DNA of 64,000 nucleotides from Lates calcarifer (taxonomy: Eukaryota > Chordata > Actinopteri > Centropomidae). The position numbers were made by a program, and so were the translations under genes. Under the pieces are notes generated by a model, which saw nothing but the letters and a program-made list of their open reading frames with translations, ran no database searches and had not been told where the DNA came from. Of the stretch, positions 13,199 to 26,097 are shown piece after piece (within the stretch, counting starts at the first letter, position 1; every line of letters begins with the position of its first letter). Location of the stretch: NCBI RefSeq assembly GCF_001640805.2, contig NC_066852.1:2129245-2193244 (forward strand). The letters run 5' to 3'.

Positions 13199-16100
13199 TA
13201 GGCTATAGATCTAGGTTCATTAGAATTAGCTCTGTAGTTTACACAGCAGCATCCTGGTCCTCCTTCTCTGTAAAGTCTGAGTCCACATTCTCTCTCTGAG
13301 TGTTGACACTGATTTTTCCAGGCCAGCTGTTTCGCTCTACCCTCAACAATGTGTGCACAACAGCGGACTGTGTTACTGCAGGTGAGGGGAACTGTTTTTT
13401 CTTCGCCTCCCCCGCTGTTTCATTTTGCAAACAAAGTCGACCCCCATCCTTTTAAAAAACTGTCTTCTGACCACATGGAGGGTTTTCAACATCCTGTCCC
13501 TCTGTCTCTCCTTCAAAGCGGCTCGGCTCTTGCAGAACATGGATAAGTCTGTGAAGCCTTGTGATAATTTCTACCAGTACGCCTGCGGGGGTTGGCTGGA
13601 GCGCCATGTCATCCCGGAGACCAGCTCCCGTCACAGCGTCTTTGACATTCTGAGGGACAAGCTGGAGATTGTCCTCAAAGGTCAGCCGGCGCAGCCACAC
13701 AATGCCAGGGGGGTCGTGGGTTTTAATCTTTGGTGGTCAGTGGGCTGCAGCATTCACAGCAGGGATGTTTGCATATGTTTTGTTGTTGCAGGTGTTCTCG
13801 AGATGGAGAACGAGCGGGACAGGGACGCCATCAGAAAGGCCAAAATCCTTTACAGCTCCTGCATGAATGAGAGTAAGGATCTCTTTGCAGAAGGAGGCGA
13901 GAAAACATGTTGACAAGAACAGTTTGTGCTTCTTTTCAGACTTTTAACCCTAACTTTTTTAATAACCTATAGAATAGTTATTGATCATGCCAGTGAAAGT
14001 ATCATGGAAAACCAGTGGGGAAGATACAGCTCAGAAATATTCAGCAGTTTTGAGGATTTCTTGTTCACGCTGTCTAAATTTAAGATTTAGAAGTAAAGCA
14101 TTGCATCAAAGACAAAGGAAGGGGGTGTTTATGACTAAAGGGTTTTCACACCTAAAAGCAATGATTTATTTCCTTTTATATAGTTTGAAATATGAAGTCT
14201 GAGCACGGGGAATAAATGCACTGATGTCTTCTTCAGTGTTTAGTTTAGTTGGTCCTTCAGTTGGTGATTGGATCCTTTTAACTGTTCACCAACAATGAGC
14301 ATCAATCAGTTGATTACCAAGGCGTGTTAAGTGGCTACTTGTTGACAGAGGCGTCGTCAGGCTGTTACTAATAACCTGACTGATGATTTAGACTGAATAA
14401 AAGTATGTGAACCATGTTTGTGCTTTAAAATTTGAGAGTAAATGTTCACTCTTGCAGCGAGATTGCTTTCGTCAGCGGCTTTCTCAAAGGTCAAGAGTGA
14501 ACTTTCAGTCTCAAGAAGGATGAATCGTAGAGATGCTGCAGTGTTGTTGTTATAGGTTATGAAATGTGGTATTTGTACCTGCAGGCCTCATAGAGCAGCG
14601 TGACTCCCAGCCCCTCCTGAAGCTCATCGAGAGCATCGGAGACTGGCCCGTGGCGTCAGACAACTGGAACACCACCACAGGTAGAAATACCTCCGTAACA
14701 CACTCAGGCAAATGGGTGCACGCAACACATCCACACAAACAAGCGCTCATGTTCCTACTCAAATACATGGGCGCACGCAGAGCCAGTGTGGCTATATTTA
14801 TACTCAGTGAATTGCTGAGTATGAGCTTTGTTGGCGGGATCAAGAGGCCGGCTGAGGCTCTTCAGCTGAGCAGTCAGGTGTGGAGCTTGGGAGCGTGATG
14901 AGTGGGCAGAGGAGCAGGTCCTCAATCGGGACTGCGAAGGATGCTTTAAATAGTCTACACTGCTCTTCCCCAAGCTCCTGGCTCTTGCCACTTTAAGTAA
15001 ATGTAATCATGGACGGTGGCTCAAACTGAATTATCCACGCATATCTGCACACACAGATTTACACAGAGTAACCCGTTAAATCAAGCGCTCCTTTCCTCCT
15101 GTTGTTGCAGAAGAAGCATGGAGCCTCGAGGACACACTGGCCACTCTCACTGCTCGTTTCCATAAGAAGGTTCTGCTGGATATGTACGTGTGGACGGATG
15201 ACCGGGACTCTCGCCGTCACATCATTTATGTAAGATCACTGTTTATCTTACCACAAATAACAGGTAACAAACATTACACAGTTAGTAAAGGTAAGGCTGC
15301 CATTATTCTATATTTGTTGGTCCATCTCACTCTTTCTGTCTTCCTGAACTCTGGGCACATGAAGACCTCACAAATATCTCTAGTTTCATTTTTAAAAAAA
15401 GGCTAATTCATTTCATATCTTTTAGTTTTACTGTTAAAAACACACAGGACTTAAATATTATAAAAAGATTATGAACATGCAAAAAATGCATAACTGTTGT
15501 TGTGTATTGAGTAGATTGACCAGCCAGGACTTGGAATGCCATCGAGAGACTATTACTTCAATGATGGAAACTACAAAAAGGTGATGACTTAACATAAATC
15601 ACAAAAAGATAGATTCTCCTATTCAACTTTATCTAATCATGCAGATAGTTTTGGTTTTATTTGCTCAGATTTTTTAGATATCCACCTCCAAGATTCCTGT
15701 TTTTAAAGTTTTTAAATGTTATTTTTCGCTGATTTGAGCAGCATAAATATAATTCCATTTATCTCAATAGCCTTGGGTTTGCAGCAGGAAAACTAAAACA
15801 ATCAAACTCATATTGGACTGAAACTGTCTGCATGCCTAGATATGACAAGCTGCAACTGTTAAAAAAAATAAAAACCTGATCTGGATGAACCTGCAGTTAA
15901 TTTCCTGACACATTCTTGATTTTGTTGTGGAAACAAAATTTACAGCCTGCGATGTGATTGTGCCACAGGTTCGAGAGGCCTACCTACATTTCATGGTTTC
16001 TATCGCGAAGATAACCCGAGAGGACAGGAACCTGACTCAGGATGACGACCATGTGTGGGAGGAAATGATGCAAGTGCTGGAGCTGGAGACAGACATCGCC

Positions 16101-17243
16101 AATGTGAGTGCCAGCCACAACAGGAAATGGAATTGTGGGACGAGGGCTAAGGAAAATTAATAATGACAAGATGAAAAACGAGCACCTCCTCTCTGCTTCC
16201 AGTAAATGAGAGAACCAGGCTACATTTAGTGTTTTTTTTTTCTGTCTTCATGCCTGTCAGGAGCATGAGGAATAAGACTTTACTGATGAAAGGAGAGCAA
16301 AATGTGAATATACAACCAAGCATCAGTTTAAAGGAAACCTTCTCTCTTTCCTGTTGCCGATCAGGCCACATCACCAGCAGAGGAGCGCCAAGATGTCACC
16401 GTTCTCTACAACAAGATGACACTCGGTGAACTACAGAGCACATTCAGCTTCAATGTAAGTGTGACTTTACTTCTCTCTGGTGCATTAATCAAAGTGCAGG
16501 CAGGTCACTGGTTCAAATCACTGTTGAAGTAAAAACAAAAAATGTATTCAGTGTCCTGATATAGAAAATAATGGACTCTGCAGAGAACATGCCACAGTGT
16601 GAGCTGGTGCATTATTTTTATACATAATGACACCTTGTATATTATTGTTTACTCAGTACTTAGTTGTCTGCACAGGGATATTGCCAGGGACAGAGCAGGA
16701 TTGTTGATGTTAGTGTTTTCATAGTCCGCACCCTCAATGATCTTCTAGTTTTCTACACTGGATCTTGAGAAAATGCAAAAGTAACTGGGAGTACTCATCA
16801 TATGACATAAAACAAGACATGTTAAAAAATAACGTCCCACCTTTTGTTTTCCAGGGTTTTAACTGGACACGATTTATTCAGGGTGTGCTGTCGAGTGTTT
16901 CCATCGAGGTCCAGCTGGAGGAGGAGGTCGGTGGTGTACAGCTCTCCATACCTTGAGAAGATGAACGACGTTCTCTCCAGACACAGCGTCAGGTCGGTCC
17001 AAACACTGAGTCTGTGAAGATTAAGATAATACAGGAGAGATTCAATCTAATGCAACAACTGAACAAAAACTATTTCTGTTTGCAGAACTATGCAGAACTA
17101 CCTCACCTGGCAGCTCATCACTGACAGAGTTAACAGCCTGAGCCGCCGCTTCAAAGAAGCCAGAGCCCGTTACAGGAAGGTGTGCTGTGCATGGCCTAAC
17201 AGAGCAACAGATGTTAACCTGAGCAAAGTCAAAAACAATATTA

Positions 17244-17281
<38 letters not shown>

Positions 17282-20200
17282 ACAGACTCTCTATGGTACC
17301 ACTGTGGAGGACGCTTGGTGGCGAGAATGTGTCCGTTACGTCCAGAGCAGCATGGAGAACGCGGTTGGAGCTCTGTACGTGCGTGAAACTTTTGCTGGAG
17401 AAAGTAAACGGATGGTGAGTCTCTGGTCTATTAACACCCCTGAACAAAACAGACATAAATTTCTCAGAGCATGGAAATCAGTTACTACCACAACAGATGT
17501 TTACGTCAAACTATGGTGCGCAGGCTAAAGGGGCAGGGTTGGGGTTAGGCTGACACAAATGATGCATTGTGTGCAGAAATTCATGGCATGACATACATTA
17601 TGTGGACTGAACTGAACTGCAGGGACCAAGTGTCACTTTTCAATCTTCAATTTGCATTATGTTCCACTAAATCAGTAAAATAATAGTGTCATTAGCTCCT
17701 CTGTATTAACTTTAACACGTTTGAGACACTTGAACAAGAGCAGCTTTTTCTGTTTTAACTGGTACGAATTACACAAAAGTTTTTGTTACTATAAAATGTA
17801 TTTCATGCCACATACAACTGTAACACATGGTGGTAATGACACTGCAGTTATAACTATTCCAAATGCATTATAAATACATTACTATCACTACTTTAAGTCC
17901 TATTAGCATCCATAACCAGTACAGAAACATAAACATTTAATAAATGGTTTATCACACAATATAATGTAGTTAAGAAATTAGGATTGCTGACAAATACTCA
18001 CCGTGCGTACATACAGTGATATCGTTCGTGCTGTGCAACATGCATTTCTTCTTTTACACACAAAATGCAGCACCTGCTCCCTGGGGGCTCATAATAATGA
18101 AAATGTGCTTCTGTATTGGATTGTGATGATTACAATCTTCACATTTGTGTCACACGTTCACAGGTCAGCGACCTCATCAGTAAGATCCAGAAGGCATACG
18201 TGGAAACGCTGGAGGAGTTAAGCTGGATGGACGCTCCCTCCAAAGAGAAAGCAAGAGAGAAGGTACGCTGGTCGGTAGCCAGGCTGAGAAAATAAGGGTG
18301 TATCGGGGTATTATCACGCAGATTGTTGTGCATCTCTTGTAGGCCATGGCAATCAAGGAGCATATTGGTTATCCAGATCATATTCTACAGGAGGGCAACC
18401 AGAAACTTGACCAGGAGTACGCTCATGTGAGTAGAAACTGAGTCTATGTCCACAGGCCGAACTGTGAATAACATGAAGATTTATTGATTTGTCCTGTTTC
18501 TTTTTCCAGCTAAACTTTAGTGAAGAACACTACTTTGAGAACATCCTGGAGAACCTCAAGTCTGAAGCACACAAGAGTCTGAAGAAGCTCAGAGAACCAG
18601 TTGATCCAGACTTGTAAGCTGTTGATACATCTGAAGGTCTTGTACTCGGGCAGTCACAGTGTTTTTTTAGTGCATGACAGAAAATATCATCTAGGGTTAC
18701 AACACAAATTCCTCTTTTAAATCAGGTTGATTACAACAAAATTGGTTTGCGAGACAGTCATGCACTTTTGCTCCTTCTTTCTGTTTCCAGTAAACAAGGT
18801 TGCATTTTGCTAAAATGCAACAAAAATGATTGAGCTGAGCGTCCTGTTGCACTTTTATAGACCCAAGACAAAAAAATGCTGTGTCCTCATCAAGTGACTC
18901 TCAAAGAACATTGAACATGAAGGTTTAAATATATTGGTTCATGGTGCAAAATAAGCTCCATGCATGAACTGAAAAAAATGCAATTAAATCAGCTTTAAAC
19001 CATTTCTCAATCACTCCTCAGGTGGATCATTGGTGCTGCTGTTGTGAATGCATTCTACTCACCCAACAGAAACCAGATAGGTAAGAGCTTTACAGCAATC
19101 AGCGACGCCAACAGGGGCCTGTGTGACAAATTACATGTTTTCTGTTTTTCTTTTATTTATGGTAACATAATCTCTCTTCATTGTAATCCTGTTTGCTGCT
19201 GTTTCCAGTGTGTATTATGTTTTCACACCTGTTGTTTATGTCTGTCCAGTGTTTCCTGCTGGAATCCTGCAGCCGCCTTTCTTCAGTAAACATCAACACC
19301 AGGCCCTTAACTTTGGTGGGATAGGAATGGTTATTGGACATGAGATCACACATGGATTTGATGATAACGGTGAGACACCAGTAATCCATTGCGGATATTT
19401 TGGGAAACCTGAACACATAAATACAGTTTATTATTTGTTGTCCTTTTATCATAACAACTGATTTCAAATTTGTCATTACAGTGGACCATGATACTTAACT
19501 GCTCCTCAGATCTGCCGTGTTCAGCCATGTTTATGTTTCTTTACAGGTCGTAATTTTGACAAGGATGGTAACATGCTAAACTGGTGGAGTAATTACTCTG
19601 CGGAGCATTTTAAAGAGCAGTCTCAGTGCATGGTGCAACAATATGGCAACTTCAACTGGAAGCTAGCAGGTGGACAAAACGTAAGCACCCACTGGCTTCG
19701 TGTGAAATAAGAGGTTTTGTCTTGGTTATAATCCCTGACTGTGTAAACCATGTATTAAGTGACCACCGGAGTGAGTGTTTTCACGTTGGTGTGTACTCGT
19801 GGTTTTGTTTGTGTGACTGCAGGTCAGTGGAATCAGCACTTTGGGGGAGAACATCGCAGACAACGGAGGGGTTCGTCAAGCATATAAGGTTGGGTGTTAA
19901 GCTGCGAAAGCACAAAACCACATGTTACTATTTAGGCATTGATACGTCACTGAAATGCTCATAATAAACTTTCTGTGTATCTGTTTTGTGTGTGTGTGTG
20001 TATGTATGTGTGTTGACAGGCTTATCTGAAGTGGGTGGAGATGCAGGGTGAAGAGCCGTGTCTACCTGGTCTAGACATGGATCACAAGCAACTTTTCTTT
20101 CTTAACTTTGCCCAAGTGAGTGAGAATAACGAGGGTAATGTGCTATTTCAGCAGACTAGAGGGGCAGATAATCATTTCCCCATCTGGAGTCGAGAGCCAA

Positions 20201-21536
20201 AGCTCAGGAGGAGCATTTTTCAGTAGATGTTTGGTGCTGAGAAGTAAACACTGGGACAGAGGGAGAGGGTCAGGGGGTGAGATGATGAAGCAATCACAGA
20301 ACAAATCAGCATCAGCAGGATGAGAGGAGCCGCCAAAGTAAATAACCCCATGGTGCCAGGGAACGTAAAGCAAAAGCAGAAACCTGTCATGAACAATAAA
20401 ACAGGTTAAACAACCGTTACGAATCTGTTTGAAAGGCACAGTCGCTCCCCACTGAGATGGTGAACTTTTCAGATCAGTCGGTACGAGTGAAACAACTTAT
20501 ACCAAACTTTTAACTTTTATACAACATATAAAAGCAGTGAATTATTACGTGTGAAGTAATGCTTAGTATGAACAGGAGCTATATTGAAGGTGATGTATTA
20601 AGTTTGCAATTTATAAGTTTGATTTTTTTTCTCAACAGTCTGCACAGAGTCTAATGACTGCTTTTAAAAATCTCTGCAATCTTTTTTTTCAAGGTGTGGT
20701 GTGGTGCTTATCGGCCTGAGTATGCCAGCCAGTCCATAAAGACTGACTCACACAGTCCCTTAGAATACAGGTAAGGAGCTTTAGTACGATCTGATGTTAA
20801 AGGTGTTATATGCAAGTTTTTGCTATTGCTACATAGCCAGTGTTAGCATCAATGTTACTCACCAAGAGCTGTCTCCAGCAGTGGAACGCAACATCAGCAT
20901 CAACTCTTGTTAACTGTCTTTTCTTCCACTTAAGTTAACATGCTAACCAGCTAGCTCCAGCCAGGGCAGTTAGCAGATAGCAACTCACTGTAGCGTCCAC
21001 ACTGCACTGAAGAGGAAGTACGATAACCTCCTGCAGTGTAAACACAAGAATGGCTGAAGCTCTTGGCGATCGACCATCACCACCACCTGCTTCTGGCAAG
21101 AAATCATGTTTAGCAGTAGAGAAAACCAACATATAACCCCTTTAACATCAGAGGTGCACTGGTTACAGATTGTCAAACCAGTGAGAATTACAAATAACTG
21201 ATGAAATACTGCACACAGCTGGCTTTTTGTATCATTACATTTGAAGATTTACCACACTGTAACTATAAACCTAATACTCCTGCTGGAAAAATACTCTTTC
21301 GAACCAAAGCATAACTCATTAAACCATGGGAATCCAAATATAAGGACTGTGAGTCTTTTAACAGTGCTCCTCTAATATTCATAACATGCCTCAGCTTTTA
21401 TCACCCTTAATGTTTTGTTTTTCTTTTTGTCTTCAGGGTGCTCGGATCTCTCCAGAATTTCGAGGCGTTCTCAGAAGCTTTCCAGTGCCAAAAAGGCAGT
21501 CCAATGAACCCCGAGCTGAAATGTCGTGTCTGGTAG
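12270..21536 (+). CDS. mmel1: Membrane metalloendopeptidase-like 1 (neprilysin 2), with one frame-disrupting base
   Basis: This is a type II membrane M13 zinc peptidase that trims small peptides outside the cell or in the secretory lumen. Coding exons: 12270-12426, 12928-12975, 13322-13381, 13519-13680, 13792-13872, 14585-14680, 15111-15229, 15515-15580, 15969-16103, 16365-16454, 16855-16992, 17086-17179, 17286-17414, 18164-18262, 18343-18426, 18510-18613, 19022-19080, 19250-19369, 19547-19680, 19823-19888, 20020-20115, 20694-20770, 21437-21536. Every junction is GT-AG with matching phase. The N-terminus [10 protein letters not shown] carries an NEP-type myristoylation motif, then a membrane segment (residues about 25-48). 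HEITH at 19339-19353 and ENIAD at 19847-19861 supply the zinc ligands, and the C-terminus is [14 protein letters not shown] and [14 protein letters not shown] favour MMEL1 over MME. One extra base near 16930 shifts frame and gives TGA at 16954 (codon 372). Without it the product would be about 770 residues. Confidence 0.92.
13155..13196 (+). repeat. (CA)n microsatellite
   Basis: About 21 uninterrupted CA units within mmel1 intron 3, counting the untranslated first exon as exon 1. Confidence 0.95.
17246..17280 (+). repeat. (GT)n microsatellite used as splice-acceptor tract
   Basis: About 17 GT units end only five bases before the mmel1 exon at 17286. The usual pyrimidine tract of this acceptor is therefore replaced by a GT repeat followed by 'gacag'. 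Repeat length changes could affect splicing of this exon. Confidence 0.9.
20795..21145 (+). repeat. Interspersed repeat in mmel1 intron 22, second copy
   Basis: This is a diverged copy of the element at 11400-11765 in the same orientation, sharing 'catgctaaccagctagc', 'tcactgtagc', 'gtgtaaacacaa' and 'ggctgaagctctt' in the same order. It lies between the last two mmel1 coding exons and contains no exon. Confidence 0.65.
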
Positions 21537-22128
21537 AAAGTTTTACTCGTGGGATATTTATTTGTTGACACGGGAAAATCAAATCAAAAGGAACAAGTTG
21601 TACTTTTTAAACCCACAGAGACATCCTGCTTAAGATTTATTCCAGTTTATTTGAGGCGAGGTGATCACGCAGATATTTGAATATTCTGTAGATGTTTAGA
21701 AAATGGATGACGTCCTGGACTATCACTAGTTTCAAAACCTGAAGTATGTTGTATACCATAAAAAAGAAACTTGCTCGAGTATCCTCTCAAGTTTAAAGTG
21801 TCGTCTCTGGATGAGTAGGTCACTTGTTCTTATATTTGCTGTGTCCCACAACAGATGACGAGTGGGTACGTGAATGAAAAGGCTACATAGAAAACATAAC
21901 ACCTTGTAAAAAGGTTAAAGCTTATGCCCGACTTTTAATGCTTTACCACCCTTTCTTGAATTAATCCTTTAAAAAAATCTCCTGTTCAGATCTTTGTGAT
22001 TTATCCATTAACATTTGACACTGAGTTGCCTCGGCGTCTCTCCTCTGACGGACTGTTTTCAAGACATTGTGCCACTTTAGAAGGAACAATGGTGAACCAA
22101 TCTAACTCTGACTGAAGCGTGAGTATGA

Positions 22129-22134
22129 AATAAA
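22129..22134 (+). terminator. mmel1: Candidate mmel1 polyadenylation signal
   Basis: A canonical AATAAA lies about 590 bases after the mmel1 stop codon, and it is the first one I see downstream. Cleavage site not determined. Confidence 0.45.
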
Positions 22135-23559
22135 TGAAAGCTCGGGGCTTTGCTGAAGTAAAGCTACAACAGAATTAGTCACACTCCGAGAGTTTGGTTA
22201 TTCACTGTTACACGAAACAAATTACCTAAAGACTTTAAGACTGTTAAATCTTTGCAGCTTTAACCTTAAATTAACATTCGGAGAGCTCTGCGGCTCTCAA
22301 CGTTTTTACACTTACTGAGTGGATAAATATTTAAAAATATACAAAGCTATTTAGTACTTTTTGCAGTTTTACATTTCTTTATCATGTTCTGCAATTGATT
22401 GTTGCTCGGTACTCACTGCAGAAGTGTACGTGTACGTCATGACTGTTTGCTGTAAGAAACCGTATTCCAGATGTTTTGAAAAAATATTGGCGACCTGCTA
22501 CTTTTTAGCTGGTTGAGAAAAAAAACCCAGCACTTGTTGGAGGTAGAGTGATGTGATAAAACTGGTCGCTGCCACGTCACACTGTAATCAGTTTAGATGC
22601 AGGTGTGGGTTTGCTGTAGGTCGTTAATCGCAGTTGTGTTGCGTGTTTGAAGCTCGCTCCCCCTCTTTTTTCCTGCTTCCACATATTCCACCTTTTACAT
22701 GATTTTTAGAGGCTTTCAAGTGTTAAAACTCCTAACACGTGCCATTTGTTAGATGACACATACCTACAATTACTCAAAATTATACTATCTACATGTATGA
22801 TATGTGTATGTTTACATTTAACCCCAAAAGGTGGCTGATCTGTCAAAGAACTGGTGTTTTCTTTCTCTTCACAGTCTCCTAAGAGGAGACTTGAACACAG
22901 TGATTACAAGACTTTTAGCCTCTGGGGCATAGCCAATTACATGCTAAGGGGGAAGAGAGAAGAAAACCCCCTCAGATACACTCACACATGGCAGATGAAG
23001 TGGTTTGCCTTCTGATCTCACATTGATCAGTGCCGTCTGAGATGAAAGGATGGAGTGCTGTGTGCTGAAGCGTGGTGACCGCTGTAGCTGAGCCACGAGC
23101 CCGCGGGCAGACACACTGAAGAATGGAGCTTGTCATTAAAGAGATGGCCAGGGCCAGGACTGTTATTTTCTACCTTTATTAACAAGTAATGACAGGAGAA
23201 TCAAAGCTGAGCAGAACTCATAAGAGAGGATGGAGGTACCGGCTGCAAGAAGCCGCTGTTTTTGTGCTGAATGGAGCTTTCAAACGCAGCAGAGAAAAAT
23301 AAAACACACAAACAACACACAGCCGGTTTTGAATGTTTGCTTGTTGTCGTTGGTCACATTCAGGATGCCTTGGTAAACTGAACACGACTGTTAGGCCTCA
23401 ACAGAGGCTGCTGAATTGAATGTGCATACTGAAGCTTTATATTCTCAGTCTGTCTCTCAATCTTCACATATTGGCAAATACTGTTGTGTTGAGCAGGAGG
23501 GAAAGACTGTTTTACTCAGAATGTAAGTGGTGATAGCGTGCCGCCATCTTAACGCAAAA

Positions 23560-23905
23560 GTTCAGCATTTTGGGAAATACACTTCATTTTTCCCCGGTGG
23601 AGAATTAGATGAGAAAATATACCACTCTCATATTTATCTCTTAGGAAGCTATAAATAACATATGGCTATCTTAGCTTAGCATAAAAGATCAAAACGGGCG
23701 AGGAATATCCCAGACTACTTGATGCCTGTGACCAGTAACACGTTGGTTTTTGCAGAGATTAAACAAACAAGATGGAATGTTTTAATTAGTGAGTTTTGGA
23801 GGTGCTGGACGATAGATTTTATTACCTTCAGACAGAACCAGGCTAATTGTCCCCCCTGTTTTCAGTCTTTGTGCTAAGCTAAGCTAACTAGCTAATGGCT
23901 GTAGC
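23560..23905 (+). repeat. Teleost repeat (cattttgggaaatac family), copy 1
   Basis: Diagnostic segments occur in order: 'cattttgggaaatacactt', 'ttagatgagaa' with 'accactctcat', 'cttagcttagcataaa', and 'tgctaagctaagctaac'. The same family occurs at 38.4-38.8 kb and, truncated and inverted, at 61.7 kb. It is a very common dispersed element in percomorph fish; family recognition is from memory. Confidence 0.7.
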
Positions 23906-26057
23906 CTTACTCTTAAATGCTAAATCTTTTAGGTTTAGGTTAGTTTAGCTTCTTTGAGGTTTCTCTCATCAGAAAGGCCTCCTCAGTTCTAAAAACTGGT
24001 TGGGGAGGTCCAGGTATTTAAGCTCTTGGAGGTGGTCCCGAGAGTTGTTAACCCACCTGTCGTTATGTGAGTCGTTAGGGTCACATGGTTTGAGGTGTGA
24101 ATGGGGGTTAAATTGCCAGGGTAAGAATCTCAGGACTGTGTTACCTCCGTCCTTTAAAATTCAAAATGTGGACATTATTGTCCTTGAAGGAGGAGGAAGT
24201 TTTTTAGAACCGAGGAAGCCTTTCAGAATGAGAGGCTTCAGGAAACCTAAAAAAAAAAAGTCCAGCTGCCTTCAACTTGAGCACTTACGACTACCAAGAC
24301 CTGGATGACTGAGAACCTACACAGACGTTTTGCTGTAGCTTCACAGTTAACAGACAAACGTGGGAGTGGCATCGACTTCTCTCACTCTCCACCACATATT
24401 TTCCAAAATGTGGAACTATTCCTTTAAATAATGGGGCACATTTATCACGTCCTGCTCAGAGAAATGCTGGAGGCGACATCATAAGCTACGAAGCAGCATC
24501 GAGCTGCCGTTTGAAGAGCAACATCTTAGACTCTTGTATAGTTTGTCTGAACAGCTCAAAAGTGTTAACTGAACACAAAAGGTACTTAAATATAAAATGT
24601 GTTATTGTAGAGACTTGATGTTCAGTATTTACATATAAAGGATTTAAATCAGGTAAGAAAGAAAGCGTACATTTCTTACTTTAGTTTTAGATTCACATTT
24701 ACTTACATGGTGAAATCGTGTCGTTTTGAAATGATCAGCCAAGTACAATTATACATTTTTTGCTATATATGAATATGTTTTCATCTACGGTGTATACCCA
24801 TCAGAGGAATTTATTTATCTACATGAATATTTATGAAATAACATTGTTGCTTTGCAAGAATTCAGACGTTAAAGATGTTTTATGAATGTTCCTGCTGCTA
24901 TGTAATTATCTAGACTAACAGCTATTTTTGTGACTCAGATCTGTAATTATTGCCATTAAAGTGACTGTCTCAACTGATATAACATCAAGCCTCTCCTTTA
25001 AATGTGCACTCCTTATATAAATCCATATAGAAACCTGTGAGAACCATATAGGATTCAGGGCAGAGGCTAAAAGATAAAGTGGATAACATTTTATTTCTCC
25101 CGTTTACTTGTTTTAGTGCTTTTGACATTTTAAAATCTATTAAATAATTCTATTTAAAAGCACTTTTCACTACATGAGTCATGATGTTTTGGGATTTAAT
25201 GTGTTTTCTTACTGTATATAAACTACAGCTCATGTTAATTCAGTGTGTTAGAGAGAATCAGGGCCTCTTGGTGGTGGTGGCCTAGCAATTGAGATCAAAA
25301 AATGTCATTACAGGATTAGCTTTCAGTTTGAGCCGTTACATTTATGCACCAATTTTTAATGAGACATACTGGAACTAAATGTATAATAGTCAAGACACTT
25401 AACAGACGTCAATACTAGTCCTAGAGAGCAAACAAAGATTTATATATTGCAGATAATCAGGTGATTCATGATGTAACACAGTCACTTTGTTTCTTTATGT
25501 ACATTTACACAGTTGTATGGAAAAGACTGAGCACCCCTGAATATGTTTTATTGATTATTAAAGTGAAAAATGTAAAAACAAACCTCTGTAACATATGAGC
25601 CCTAAAATGTGGATCTCTTTTAGGGTTGCTGCAATGTTACTTTCTATTTCATTACCTTAAAAAAGAAGAAAAAATATATAATTGTGGCATGTACAAGTGT
25701 TTGGACGCTCGACTGAGTGAGTACTTTGCAAACTGTCAAAGGGGTGGTTACAAACACTTTTGTTGCAGCTCAGAATTCCCACTGTTCCTGGAGATCACTT
25801 CAATTTCTGACGTGTTTTTAGGCTGTTTTGGAGTTCTAGTTTTAAAGTAATAATTAATGTAATAAATATAAATTTAAAAAATGCAATTATAAAACAATCA
25901 GAGTATGTAAGTGTAAAGTAAGTTATATGTAAAATTAATAGCATTTATTATTATAAAGGAATGTCACTGCAGCTTTCACTGTAGATGTAATATTGGCAAT
26001 GCTTGTGTTCACCTGAACAATTTAAAGGCACAGCTTCCCACAGTGTTGTTGTTTTGT

Positions 26058-26097
26058 TCAGGCGTCGTCCTCATCGTGTGCAGACATCATCATTGCA
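26058..26097 (-). other. Possible orphan terminal coding exon
   Basis: On the minus strand a strong acceptor (cttctcttgcag) is followed by a short frame reading AMMMSAHDEDDA and a stop. An AATAAA (plus-strand tttatt at 25944-25949) lies about 110 bases downstream. An acidic C-terminus with a nearby poly(A) signal looks like the end of a gene or an alternative last exon. Its leading phase does not fit splicing from prxl2b exon 5, and I found no upstream partner exon. It could be chance. Confidence 0.25.

Larger units (their letters stand above)
21537..26057. other. mmel1 3' UTR and spacer without a recognised gene
   Basis: The start of this stretch is mmel1 3' UTR; the first good poly(A) signal is at 22129. 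The rest shows no coding homology. It contains a teleost repeat at 23.56-23.9 kb and AT-rich sequence. A plus-strand frame at 24000-24308 is open but has no recognisable domain. Confidence 0.55.

Noticed and set aside
13425..13913. A 162-residue frame across an mmel1 exon pair
   Set aside because: It is read-through of exons 13519-13680 and 13792-13872 with the intervening intron. The real junctions are GT-AG and in phase.
12270..21536. Labelling the M13 peptidase as mme (neprilysin)
   Set aside because: The N-terminus MGKSESQMD is shared with MME. However, internal segments ([40 protein letters not shown]) follow MMEL1, and the prxl2b neighbour fits mmel1.
24000..24308. A 102-residue plus-strand frame in the mmel1-prxl2b spacer
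   Set aside because: No domain, no plausible splice partners, and it lies beside a dispersed repeat.
25505..25800. A possible decayed Tc1-like miniature element (text similar to 'gtatgg...gagcacccctg')
   Set aside because: The resemblance to a known fish repeat end is short and both boundaries are unclear.
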